Below, in pieces: positions 35,701 through 46,249 of a stretch of DNA of 64,000 bases. The DNA lies in assembly GCA_003988855.1 (NCBI GenBank), contig QYAI01000007.1, positions 496,001 to 560,000 of the forward strand, given 5' to 3'. Position 1 is the stretch's first letter. Each line of letters begins with the position of its first letter. Under the pieces are notes generated by a model, which saw only the letters and a list, made by a program, of their open reading frames with translations, searched no databases and was not told where the DNA came from. The position numbers and the translations under genes were made by a program. This stretch comes from Arachnopeziza araneosa (Eukaryota; Ascomycota; Leotiomycetes; Helotiales; Arachnopezizaceae).

Positions 35701-37634
35701 TTCTTCTGGAATTGCTAAACACACGACCAGTAGTCTCATCAACTATCATAGAACAGGCAACCTCCTGGCTGGAAGATCGTATCTCCGGTCCCTTAATTCT
35801 TGCCACCTTACGCATGCTAGGACACCAGCATGAAGCCTTCTCACACAGGACCCTAGGCGCTATCGTAGCGCGGCTCGAGGACGAAGACTCGGATGTTAGG
35901 CAGGCTGCAGTTCAAGCGCTCAGCGGCCAGTCAGAGCTCTCTGACAGCATCCTACAAGCTATCGTAGCGCGGCTCGAGGACGAAGACCAGGGTGTTAGGC
36001 GGGCTGCAGTTCAAGCGCTCAGCGGCCGGTCAGAGCTCTCTAACAGCATCCTACAAGCTATCGCGGCGCGGCTCGAGGATGGAGACTGGGATGTTAAGCA
36101 GGCTGCAGTTAGAACGCTCAGCAGCCGGTTAGAGCTCTCTAACAGCATCCTACAAGCTATCGCGGCGCGGCTCGAGGACGAAGACTGGGATGTTAGGCGA
36201 GCTGCAGTTGAAGCGCTCAGCGGCCGGTCAGAGCTCTCTGACAGCATCCTACAAGCTATCGCGGCGCGGCTCGAGGACGAAGACCAGGGTGTTAGGCGGG
36301 CTGCAGTTCAAGCGCTCAGCGGCCGGTCAGAGCTCTCTGACAGCATCCTACAAGCTATCGTGGCGCGGCTCGAGGACGAAGACTGGGCTGCAGTTAGAGC
36401 GCTCAGCGGCCGGTCAGAGCTCTCTAACAGCATCCTACAAGCTATCGTGGCGCGGCTCGAGGATGGAGACTGGGATGTTAAGCAGGCTGCAGTTAGAACG
36501 CTCAGCAGCCGGTTAGAGCTCTCTGACAGCATCCTACAAGCTATCGCGGCGCGGCTCGAGGACGAACACTGGGATGTTAGGCGAGCTGCAGTTGAAGCGC
36601 TCAGCGGCCGGTCAGAGCTCTCTGACAGCATCCTACAAGCTATCGCGGCGCGGCTCGAGGACAAACACTGGGATGTTAGGCGGGCTGCAGTTGAAGCGCT
36701 CAGCGGCCGGTCAGAGCTCTCTGACAGCATCCTACAAGCTATCGCGGCGCGGCTCGAGGACAAAGACTCGGGTGTTAGGCAGGCTGCAGTTAGAGCGCTC
36801 AGCGGCCAGTCAGAGCTCTCTGACAGCATCCTACAAGCTATCGCGGCGCGGCTCGAGGACGAAGACTCGGGTGTTAGGCGGACTGCAGTTGAAGCGCTCA
36901 GCGGCCAGTCAGAGCTCTCTGACAGCATCCTACAAGCTATCGCGGCGCGGCTCGAGGACGAACACTGGGATGTTAGGTGGGCTGTAGTTAGAACGCTCAG
37001 CGGCCGGTCAGAGCTCTCTGACAGCATCCTACAAGCTATCGCAGCGCGGCTCGAGGACGAACACTCGGATGTTAGGCGGGCTGCAGTTGAAGCGCTCAGC
37101 AGCCGGTCAGAGCTCTCTGACAGCATACTACAAGCTATCGCGGCGCGGCTCGAGGACAAACACTGGGATGTTAGGCGGTCTGCGGTTGGAACGCTCAGCG
37201 GCCGGTCAGAGCTCTCTGACAGCATCCTACAAGCTATCGCGGCGCGGCTCGAGGACGAAGACTCGGATGTTAAGCAGGCTGCAGTTGAAGCGCTCAGCGG
37301 CCAGTCAGAGCTCTCTGACAGCATCCTACAAGCTATCGCGGCGCGGCTCGAGGACGAAGACCGGGATGTTAGGCAAGCTGCAGTTGACGTGCTCAGCGGC
37401 CGGTCAGAGCTGCCGGTGAATGTTCTCAACCAATATATGCAACCCTTCTATCGTAATTTGCTAGAGAAGGGCTTTAGAGAACATCTAGGTTGGTATATTG
37501 TGGATGGCACTCCTTATATAGCCGTAGGTCTCAGAGAGGTCCTTCTAAAGGGTCGGCAAGACGAGCTAAAGAATGTAATTTGGGAAGTGCAGAGAGACTT
37601 GGGTATTCCTCTACCTAATAATCTAGGAATATAA
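32741..37634 (+). CDS. NLR-type STAND receptor: SesB-like lipase - NACHT - HEAT repeats
   Basis: Five-exon model: 32741-32826, 32880-33207, 33270-33329, 33380-33661 and 33711-37634, giving 1559 aa. All four introns (48-62 nt) have GT-AG ends and matching phases. Residues ~29-290 form an alpha/beta-hydrolase of SesB type: VDIIAVQGLGSHEFYTW, nucleophile elbow IGHSLGC (Ser150), GIIFLGAPFQGSD, and DTDHSGLNKFSGKDD with the likely catalytic His273. A linker with LSMDQCYINLAIVEHP leads to a NACHT domain: Walker A GRAGVGKTT (~425-433), Walker B LFVLDGLDE (~513-521), RIPIQLDALCYTW, and YHFLHLTYQEYFAARYF at its end. Residues ~969-1492 are 16 HEAT-like repeats; a short unique tail follows. Such fungal receptors control heterokaryon incompatibility or other non-self responses by programmed cell death. 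The ligand is unknown. No amyloid-signalling motif is seen at the N-terminus. Confidence 0.88.
35859..37430 (+). repeat. 16 tandem 99-bp units coding HEAT-like repeats
   Basis: Each unit codes 33 residues with the frame A-I-x-A-R-L-E-D then a variable stretch and S-E-L-S-D-S-I-L-Q. Unit 6 (36354-36440) is 12 bp short. The last unit (37332-37430) diverges at its end, as a capping unit would. Differences concentrate at unit positions 9-12, 15, 19 and 20. The DNA between units is otherwise nearly identical, so the array must be kept uniform by recombination. Confidence 0.93.
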
Positions 37635-37773
37635 ATTCTGTATTATTGTCACTAGATATAGCTAGACTTAGACTACTGCTTTATAAAAAATACCGAAGAA
37701 CCTCTTTTAGAATTTTTCCTTTTTCTTCTTCTCCTCTGATTTCTCATGATAGCGAATTCTATGTTACTAAGGA

Positions 37774-38016
37774 GAAGCACTTGCTTCTAGGAGAGTGGGA
37801 GGTGAACTAGGGACGCTCAGCTATCTTCTAGAAGACATATTTACCGAACTCAGCAAGAACCCCAAAGAACAGTCAATAGAGTTTCTCCCGCTATATGACC
37901 TCTAGGCAAGGAGCTTGTCGAACATAGGAAAGAACAAGAAAGCCGTCGCGCTGCTCGAGCGGGTCGTCGAGATTGAAGGGACGACTTGTCGCAAGCGGAA
38001 TGGTTCGGCCAGCTGA
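37774..38016 (+). pseudogene. Relic of a TPR-repeat (NLR-type) protein
   Basis: One frame reads GGELGTLSYLLEDIFTEL, then LPLYDL, a TAG at 37903-37905, then ARSLSNIGKNKKAVALLERV and VEIEGTT before ending at TGA. The last part closely follows the tetratricopeptide consensus of fungal NLR tails (LA-x-x-x-x-x-x-G-x-x-K-K-A-V-x-L-L-E-x-V-V-x-I). It is in a different frame from the upstream NLR, lacks a start and is interrupted. So it is a fragment of another repeat-containing gene, not a continuation. Confidence 0.5.
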
Positions 38017-38672
38017 AAGCAGCCAAATAACTCATCTCCGGATCAGGAAATCAAGTCAAAGAACTTCCGAAAGCAAAATCTATAAACAGCCATGACGTGA
38101 TCGATAGAATGAGCTAGTGGTGGATCAAAGAGAGCATCAGGGCATAAAAGCAAAGGAGCTCGGAGCAGAGAAGAAGGAAGAAGATCAGTTCGATATATAT
38201 CACATTCTGAGAAGATCACTTAATCCAATCAATACCAGCTCTTATTATTTGATCAGTGAACCTGTTGATTTATATTCCCTCATCCCAAAGACTCATTGCT
38301 TATATGAGCAATACCTACGGCTCGAAACGTGACAGAATCCTTGCCAGGCACAGCAACAGATTACTCTGCCCATGAACTTCAGATAGTACTGTGATAGCGA
38401 TGACGAGTAGCAAAAAGGCGATAACCGTTGAAACGGAAGAAGTAAATCGGAGGATACTACTCTCCGAGTACCGCTCCTTACCACGGATTATTCTCGTCCA
38501 CCTTTCCTGTACGTGATGCTAGCAATGATTCCCGAGGCTCTAAAGACTTTGCTAGCGAAGGTTCTCGTGAAAGCACTTGTGACTGCACTAGTACTGATTA
38601 GAGTAGCTGAGATCCAGAAGTTGCCGACGCTATAAAAGGTAAGTCTGAATATAAGTTATCTGTTGTCTTTGC
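38017..38672. other. AT-rich intergenic stretch
   Basis: About 650 bp between the TPR relic and the HNH gene 3' end. It is AT-rich with short frames only. No gene seen. Confidence 0.45.
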
Positions 38673-39971
38673 CTAAGGAGCTTCATCATCATCATCATCC
38701 GACTTCCAGTCATCGTCATCTTCAGATTCTGCTGCTCCACACAAAGACGCCATTCGAATTAGATCCCACTGCAGCGAGAACAAATCCCAGCTTGGAATAG
38801 CAGACTCGTCTTGAGCAATGATATCAATAACAGTACCATCGAGAATAGGCCGGTAGGTGTTAGAGTGTGCGATTTTAACATAGCTACCCTGATCTGAGTA
38901 TAGCTGATAACTCTCAAGATAGTGAAGATCCCATGCAACATTATCCTTCATCGCCAACTTTGTCTTAGGAAGCCACCGAAATCTAAGGCGAATGCCATTC
39001 TCAATCTTTTCGATAGGCTCAAAACCAATCATAGCGTTACTCCACCATCTATGCAGTAATGGTTGCAAAGCAACCATATTCATAGCAGTATCAATAATAT
39101 TTTGATCTCCAACAAGCATGTTATTAAGTTGTTGGTAAAGCTGTGCATCCCATAGAGAAAAAAGCACTTTTAAGCCAGTAGAAGTTCGATCCGGAGTTCT
39201 CTTTGCTGCGAATGGAAATATATAGCAGATATCCGGATTCGCAGCACCAGTAACTACACAGCATCTATCTCGTTGCTCACACTATAAAGTTAGTAAATGT
39301 ATAGCTAAAGTAGATTTAAACGTACTTTTTGAGATTCAGTCTTATCGCGACTACTTTGGTTAGGAACAAGCTCATCTAAAGAAGCTTGGCTGTGTATAGA
39401 AGAACGCGTTCTCTTCTTCGAAATATTCGCACGCACGAGTTCCTCCTGTGATAGGCTTTTAGTAAGGACTACTTAACATTAGCATTAACAGTATAAATAA
39501 TCAATATAACTTACAAACTTTTAGCAACAAAGGTATATTTGATCTAATATTTTCGAGTACGAGGACAAAATGAAGAGAAGTTTCTCGAAGAGATCTTAAT
39601 CGCTCTAACGGAACCACCATCAAAACACTCCATAATGCAGCTGTGAACTCTATCTCAAATTTCTCGTTCTCGCATATTTGTTGCATCTCTCGGAGGAGTT
39701 CTTGCCGCTGTTCGATGTCGCTGATGTAACTCGTAGGTTCCGAGTATGCTGGGCGTGCCTCCAGGAACGCTGCGAGCGCCCGACGATCTTCGGGTTTGGT
39801 GTCTGGTTGCCATGATGGCGATGGTGACGATAGTAACGGTAAAGGTGAAGGAAAGCAGATGAAGGTGGAGGAAATTTGTGGTGGGGTAGCTTGCTCTAGC
39901 GAAGCGTCCGTCTGCAGTCCTGATACAACCACCTTCGAAATCGGCCTGTTTTTTGCCGATTTGTATAGCAT
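38673..39971 (-). CDS. HNH_2-type nuclease-domain protein (possibly inactive)
   Basis: Three-exon model: 39971-39515, 39468-39326 and 39281-38673, giving 402 aa; introns begin GTAAGT and GTACGT with TGCTAATG and TACTAAC branch sites. The N-terminal region is variable, then a helical stretch IEQRQELLREMQQICENEKF. The HNH_2-like domain starts at ~201: CEQRDRCCVVTGAANPDICY, then IFPFAAKRTPDRTSTGLKV and LWDAQLYQQLNNMLVGDQNI. The C-terminus ends in an Asp-rich run from a CATCAT-type repeat. In related proteins I would expect His where this one has Tyr in CYIFPF, so metal binding may be lost. Such genes are numerous in filamentous fungi and mostly unstudied. The next gene upstream on the same strand ends only 53 bp away. 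Confidence 0.7.
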
Positions 39972-40024
39972 GAGCCCAACGCCTCAAGCTCTCTCGCCAG
40001 ATTCAAGACACATCCTTAACCAAC

Positions 40025-40842
40025 CTACTGAGCCTTCCACCTGACTCTTCCAACCCACGACGCCCAGGTTCTCACATCGTCCCTCTCCACCAACCTCTCA
40101 ACACTATACCACTCTCGAGCCAACTCCTCCAAGCTCGCAATCCTATGCACAAAACTGTGACAGGCTCTACATAACCACGCTACATTATTTAACTGATCCT
40201 CGGTGTGCCAGTGCCTCTTCAGGGCTTTAGCATGGACACCTTTAGGTATAAGGTGATGATACGTCAGGGGTATCCATGAGCGCTGACAGATCTCACATTC
40301 GGTGGCCAGATCGCGTGTTAGATATGGAGCTGGCGGCGCGGTCAGGAGGGTGGAGATGTAGGTGATTAAAACTGGAGTCAGGAATTCGGTAGTACTGGTG
40401 GAGGCGGGGAGGAGAGAATAGGTTTGGAGTGTGTCGGTGATGGATTGAGGAAGTAGGTCGAGGATTTGGTGAGCAGTGGTTTTAGGAAGGGGATCGGCGT
40501 ACTTTGTTTGGAGAGAGGGTGTGTTGAGGTAGGCTGAGTAGGTGAGGGTTCTGAGATCTTGGGGAAGATCAGTGAAGATTTCCGTGGTCAGGTACTGGAT
40601 TTGTTAGGCCTAGTTGGTTGGAGAGAAAGATAGACATCTACATCTATAAATTCTGCAAGTTCTTCAGCATCATTAGACTCCTGGGTAGAAGTATCCAGAA
40701 CTGGTTTGATAGCAGACTTTCTTCGGCCACTGGCTCGCGCTTTGCGAGTCTTTTGGGTGGCCTGGGCAGAGGACTTTTCAATCAATGAGGTTGATAAACA
40801 ATCTCTAAGAAGTTGGAAATTGGAGCTTTCTGTCCGCTCCAT
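40025..40842 (-). CDS. HNH endonuclease-type zinc protein
   Basis: Two-exon model: 40842-40642 and 40594-40025, giving 256 aa. The 47-nt intron (GTAGAT, branch CCTAAC, end CCAG) switches frame and joins AEELAEFID to YLTTEIFTDLPQDLR. The second exon has almost no internal start codons, so simple ORF searches miss it. The domain at ~165-215 has CEICQRSWIPLTYHHLIPK, the spaced LNNVAWLCRACHSFVH and two CxxC pairs. This gives the HH, N and H of the beta-beta-alpha-metal fold plus a structural zinc site; all key residues look intact. Fungal members of this type have no assigned role known to me. It could cut nucleic acid. Confidence 0.78.
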
Positions 40843-41074
40843 TTTGGAGGATGATAGGAAATTGCTCCCATAGTTCTGTTTGGAAGTTAGAGGTTGATAT
40901 AAAATAGATGCTCCCCAGAGGATCGACCCGCTGCAAGGACCCCGCGTGCGTCATGCCGGTCAAAAGAACCACCAGAATCCCCCCACTTACCTCATTTCGA
41001 ACTCCATCGAACCGATTCAGATGCACGGGAATCTCAGCCCAGGATCAAGCATTACACTCGCTGCATAATCTAGA
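40843..41074. promoter_or_regulatory. Divergent promoter of the HNH gene and the HAD gene
   Basis: A 232-bp gap between outward-facing starts. No specific element recognised. Confidence 0.4.
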
Positions 41075-41963
41075 ATGCCGTCGAATTCCAAGATTGTGAT
41101 CGCTTTCGATTTATACGGCACTCTACTTTCTACAGAAAGTATTGCCAAAGAACTGGCTGTTCACTTTGGGGATGAGAAGGCTCAACAGCTTGCGGCCCTA
41201 TGGAGGCGGTTCGTTATCATCTAGCTATCCAAAGAGGCACGGCACTGATTGGATCTAGTTTTCAGCTTGAATACACGTGGAGAATGAACAGCATGAGTGA
41301 GCCGCCTGTAATTCCTCTCACTTGGAGCAAAAAACTTATAAGGTCCATCCAGAGATATATAAGCCGTTCTTTGAGATCACCCAAGCCTCGCTCAAACACG
41401 CTCTAGGCGAGCTATCATTGTCTCTCTCAGACTCGGACATCAACAATCTCATGAAAGCCTACGATTCTCTCGGGACCTTTCCAGATGTTGAACCAGCTCT
41501 CACAGCTATAGCCTCAGACCCTTCAATTGAGGCCCACATCTTCTCAAACGGGACAGATGCCATGGTCGGCTCATCTGTGAATCAATCCCCTTCTCTCTCT
41601 CCACATGCTTCAGTCTTCAAGAGTCTCATCACGGTCCATGACCTTGAAGTTTTCAAGCCAGATCCGCAAGTCTATCACCATCTTGCGGGGAGAGTCGGTA
41701 AGACCACGAGTAAGGAGGATATGGCCACGGTATGGCTTGTCACTGCAAATCCATTCGATGTTGTTGGAGCAAGAGCTGCAGGCATCCAAGCTGCTTGGGT
41801 TGATAGAGCTGGTGGTCATTCTGGGAACGGAGGCTGGAATGATAGGTTGGGCGATCTAACCGGAAAAGGAGGACCCACACTGATTGCAAATGGAGTTGAA
41901 GATGCTGTGAAGAAGATTAAGAGATGGAGCCAAGAGAATGAGAAAACAGGTGGTGTCGAATAA
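41075..41963 (+). CDS. HAD-superfamily hydrolase, 2-haloacid dehalogenase type
   Basis: Three-exon model: 41075-41208, 41259-41296 and 41353-41963, giving 260 aa. The tiny 38-nt second exon restores the family's ALWRRFQLEYTWRMNSM and leads into IYKPFFEITQASLKHAL. HAD motif I is FDLYGTLLS (Asp nucleophile), motif II FSNGT, motif III lysine in VFKPDPQVYHH and motif IV VTANPFDVVGARAAG. The layout matches the type II (L-2-haloacid dehalogenase-like) group. The true substrate in fungi is generally unknown and may be a small phosphorylated or halogenated acid. Likely cytosolic; no targeting signal is seen. Confidence 0.85.
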
Positions 41964-42485
41964 AACCAGCTAGGCATGCAACGTTTATAGCAATAGAAGA
42001 GGTATAGCACAAAATAATCTGAATTGTGTCCATTACATCGGACCTATGCAAGGTGACATTTATCCACTGTGGTTATCTCCAGTCCTTTCCTTCATCATCT
42101 GTCCCTTACAGATTACATAGTATACATGGGTCTTTAACAAGCTCAATCCCACCTTCCCTTCCAGCCACAGCAGGCCAAATAGTGCGTCGTCGCAAGCGGG
42201 TTCGAAGTTGGATTCTGTTAAAAGAAAAATGCAGAATTCTCTGAAAGGACAGGACGGTGTGATAGAAGCGTTTTCGTGATCGATCTCGGGTCAAGAACGG
42301 GCCCTTTGATATAAGAGTATGAAATCATATCCTCCTTCTACGCCACACCTATAAACAATAACACCAGGGCCTAAACACAGAGGGATGGCCAAAGCAGACC
42401 AGACGAGGGATAAGCACCATAACGCCGTGATGATGGGAGAAAAGGCAGGCTAAAACGATTTGAAAACTCATTGTCATGGTTGAAC
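41964..42485. other. Convergent 3' region
   Basis: About 520 bp between two stop codons. Likely 3' UTRs; nothing else seen. Confidence 0.5.
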
Positions 42486-43396
42486 TTATGCGTTGGTGAC
42501 CTGATATACGTTAGTGTACGAATATTTACTTTGACGAGATAAACGTACTTTGAGGATCCTTCTCGAATAGTCTTGGTTGTCTGCAATACTCCCATCACTC
42601 AGCCTCCGCTGAGCCATAACAGCCGGGTCCAGGCGCGTATCGTTGAAGGAGAAACCGCCACTGCTGGAAGGTGGTTTTCCTCCACCAATAAAGTTATTCA
42701 CCGCAGCTTGGCGTCGATGCTCCTCCTCAATCTCACGGCGTTGCTTGTGGCGTATGAATAGCCATACACCCCCTCCGAGCGCACACAGGGCAATCAATCC
42801 GACGACGATGCCTGCAGCGATGCCAGCTTTGCTTGGTCCAGACGATGAAGAGGCTGGGGAAGAGGCTGTAGCTTGTGCGCTGGCCGTGACAACAATCGTC
42901 TGCCCTCCAACAGTGACGACTGATGGCTTCGCGGTCGTAGTTGAAGATGCAGTGTCTGGGCTTGCTGCGGTAGAGCTTACGGACGGGCTTGCATTGGAAA
43001 CACTTGTTGTGAGTCCTGTCAAATAGAGAGAGAAAGCTGATGCGCCGCCACCTGGTATCTAATTAGCTTCCCTCTAATCCAAGAAGTCCATGTAGACTTA
43101 CAAATGTCCGAAGGGTAACCTGGGCACGTCCAACCACATGTGCTATTATCAATTGATGTCGAAGCCGGTGGCAGTTCTTGTCCGCAGTAACAATCGTACT
43201 GATGGAGTGCAAAAGTCACAGAGTTCGAAGCCAGACAAGCCCCTCCACATTTTCCTATCGAGTTAAAAGGGTAGGAAGCATTGAGCGTGAGTCCGGCGAA
43301 GGAAGAATAGCAACCTTCTGGGGACATGTCACCAGCCAAAACCATGGCCGCGCTATACAAGGCCGACGCCAGCAGAATTGTTGAGGTTGACTTCAT
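42486..43396 (-). CDS. WSC-domain cell-surface stress sensor
   Basis: Three-exon model: 43396-43102, 43051-42549 and 42500-42486, giving 270 aa. The last exon codes only VTNA and the stop. Splicing of intron 1 (GTAAGT...CCAG) restores the eighth WSC cysteine in SDICGGGASAF. A signal peptide (STILLASALYSAAMVLAG) leads into a WSC domain with eight cysteines (EGCYSSF, GKCGGACLA, YDCYCGQEL, STCGWTCPG, DIC). Then follow a Ser/Thr-rich stalk likely O-mannosylated, one membrane span (AGIAAGIVVGLIALCALGGG) and a basic cytosolic tail starting RHKQRREIEEEHRRQ. Family role: mechanosensor at the plasma membrane signalling wall stress through Rho1 and the cell-wall-integrity MAP kinases. Confidence 0.85.
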
Positions 43397-46249
43397 AGTT
43401 GGGGATTCGAAATGTGCGGCCGGGGCCTCCGAGTTGATGAAAAGGTCGCTCGATGTCTATCGTTCTTTGATAGTGATGACCAAGGACTCGGTCAACGGAG
43501 AGCTCGACGAAGTAGAAGATGGCCTGCCAAATTCTGCTTCCAGCTTCCTAGATGTTTGTATAGTGATCGACGGTCGATGGGTGTTGTTGTTTCGAGTCGT
43601 GGGTGTTCGAAACGTGACCCTGGATGATGGGGGGATTCGGATGGAAGATTTTCTGGTGGGTTCTCTTTGAAGTGTTGACACGCGTTGAACGAAAGTCTTG
43701 AAGGAAACAGGCCGTAGCGAATGAGCCTGGGAGGGTCGAATTATTCCAAGAGAACGGGAATCATCTGTGGAGGAGGAGATGAAGAGATGAAGATGAAGAT
43801 GAGGACGGCGGAGGGGTGGTGGTGGTGGTGGGTGCCAGTGAGTGTGTGTGAGTGTGTGAGTGAACAAACGACCAAACGATCGTGAGATTCAGGAACAGCC
43901 AGGCCATGAGAAAAGAGCCAGGGGGCAGGAGTGGAGCAAGCGAAATGGCAATTTCGCTAGCGGGCCAATGGCTCTGTCGGCTGTAAACAACAGCAAACAG
44001 CAGGCCCCGACCCGACGCCCCTGCCTTCCTCGAATAACGGCCTCTAAATGCGTCTTCAATCTCGCTGCACTCATCTACCTATTCTGGTGCACATCCAAGT
44101 GATCAATTCATTCAATTCGTTCAATTCACTCATTCATCCATCCATTGACATCTCATCTCATCTCGACTCGCTGATCCCCAATGTTCCCACATCCCGTATC
44201 TCCTTGGAGCACTGCCTCCGAACCCTGGACGTTTGGTTTGTTCTGTTCTGGTGATCCTTCTCCTGTCGGTCGAGTCTCACCATCAGCATCCTAGTTCGTC
44301 CCTCCAGCAGCATCGCCTCTGATTCCCGGGCGAATCCCCGACTCTCCAGCATCCGACGATCCGCGAGCGGCCAGCCAGACAGACGTTTGGTTCTTTTCGT
44401 CGTCGTATCCACAGCCGCTGACGCTGTCCGTGGAGCCCCCTCCGGCTGCATTGGCGCTGAACGCGAACTGGAGAAGTTCTAGTCATGATGAGACTTGTTG
44501 AGACTTGAGACTGCGCTTCAACTCCCCTCTGGCTTCAGTCTTAGACAAGTCGTCTCATGCCCATTTCTCCAACACGGCTTCCAGAGATTCCTCGCATGCT
44601 ACATGTCGCCGTACTCTCTGCGGCTTGCGAGTCAGGCGACAGGATGCACAGATACGAATATGTACAAGTAGTACGACTTTAGATGGATGTTTGTTACTAA
44701 AAGTTACGAGTATTTGCCTGTGGCTACTGGCAGAATGGTGTGCGACGACCCCACCTCGGGCCGTCGGTCTTACGCAAACCCTCTCTCTCTCTCTCTGGGT
44801 CAACCGATTTTAACTTGGTCGTCATGTTGCAACAGCATAACGGTTCATTCCTAAACTTGGTGTTTGGTTTCTGCCGAGTCTGTTCGTTGATCTGCACGTT
44901 TCTATCTTGTTTCACGTGTCCTCGTTTCATAGTGCAAACACAAGAGATGAACAAGCTCATCTCTCTCCTATCACATCTCTGGACCGCTGGTGATTCAATG
45001 CTTCCATTATGTTGGAGGTAACGATTCATCTCATGAAAGATGGAACTGAAATGACCTCAACCTACCTTCTTGCACACTTTCCCTACAGATATTATCAAGC
45101 TTGTTCAGTTTTGGAAACCCGAAGGAACGACTCCTGCGTAAGTAAGGTAGTAACAAAGTTACTTCTTGCAAGTCGCAAATAATGCGCATGCTCCAGTTGA
45201 ATCTTTCCTTATTTTAACTAGTTCTATCATACCTCACAAGAAAGTTTCCTTAGAGACTTTTTTTTTAGAAATATTCATCTTAGGTCTACACTTGTTTTGG
45301 ATATTGCCGAAGTCATCTCGACATCTGTATAAGACATTTTTGATCCTCAATATTTGATTTCAGTCTAATCACTGGGCAGCCTCGTAATTTTGAAGACCCA
45401 TAGTTCCATTGTACTCACTGTCTTCTACAAGGACGGTATTCATAGATTCCTAATCCACTTTCAAATCGGACACGTTACTTGTCTATCGAGGTTTCATTCT
45501 CTTTATGCTCTCCATTTTTCTCGTCTTCCTAAGACTCATCATCTCTAACTTCCTTAGCCTCATAGTCTCTCACTACTTCGGCTTCGTATGCTTGCCCAGC
45601 CTCAGCCTCAGCCAATCTTTAGCACCTCTTGCTCTGCGCTCTCGCTTGCTCTCTTCTACCCGTCGTGCTTCGGAGTTTCTAATGCGTTCTCGCTCGGCTA
45701 TGTAGTCCCTTTGGACGGGTGTGTGAGATCGATATCAGGGCTGGTTGAGAAGGGGATTTAGGGTGTTGACGCGGATCCGGAGGGTTTCGGTGGTGGTGGT
45801 GGTGGTGGTGCGGCGCATTTTTATGATGATGAGGTATTGAGAGTAACGATTAGGGAAGAGAAGGGCATTTCATGGCTATGTGAGGAACCTTTAAATTCTT
45901 GTATTTTGTTATCTTGTTTTTGGGACTAGTAATTGTTCTGCTTATAAACGTTTTGTCTACTCTCGAAGATCTGCAATCAATTTGTTACAGCTTTCTAGAG
46001 GTGGTGATTTTTATAAATCAGCTCAGTACAGAACTTGAAACCCTTGGCTAGACCTGGTTTGCTGGTAACCTGTTCCGAATCTTGTATTTTGAGATGATTT
46101 GCTCCACCGACCTGATGTCCCTGATAGAAGAAGAGGCCAATCTTGCGGCTTCAGTTATTACTACACCAGAAGCTCGAGGCTCGTCGATAAATACGGTGAT
46201 ACTTTGAATCGATGTAGACTGAGTGTCTGTCTTCTGAACCCGAGGTCAC
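43397..46249. other. Large gene-free stretch upstream of the WSC sensor
   Basis: About 2.85 kb. The short frames present overlap on both strands and resemble nothing known. Microsatellites occur: GGT repeats near 43815 and 45790, GT-rich DNA near 43840-43862, and a CT tract near 44781-44797. The part next to 43396 is presumably the WSC promoter and leader; ACGCGT occurs at about 43679. I cannot support any gene here. Confidence 0.5.

Noticed and set aside
36308..37429. 373-residue open frame on the minus strand opposite the HEAT array
   Set aside because: The 99-bp repeat happens to lack stops in other frames, so long antisense and shifted frames (also 36190-36516, 36574-36987, 37069-37419) arise automatically. 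The translations are low-complexity Ser/Arg/Leu repeats without a domain.
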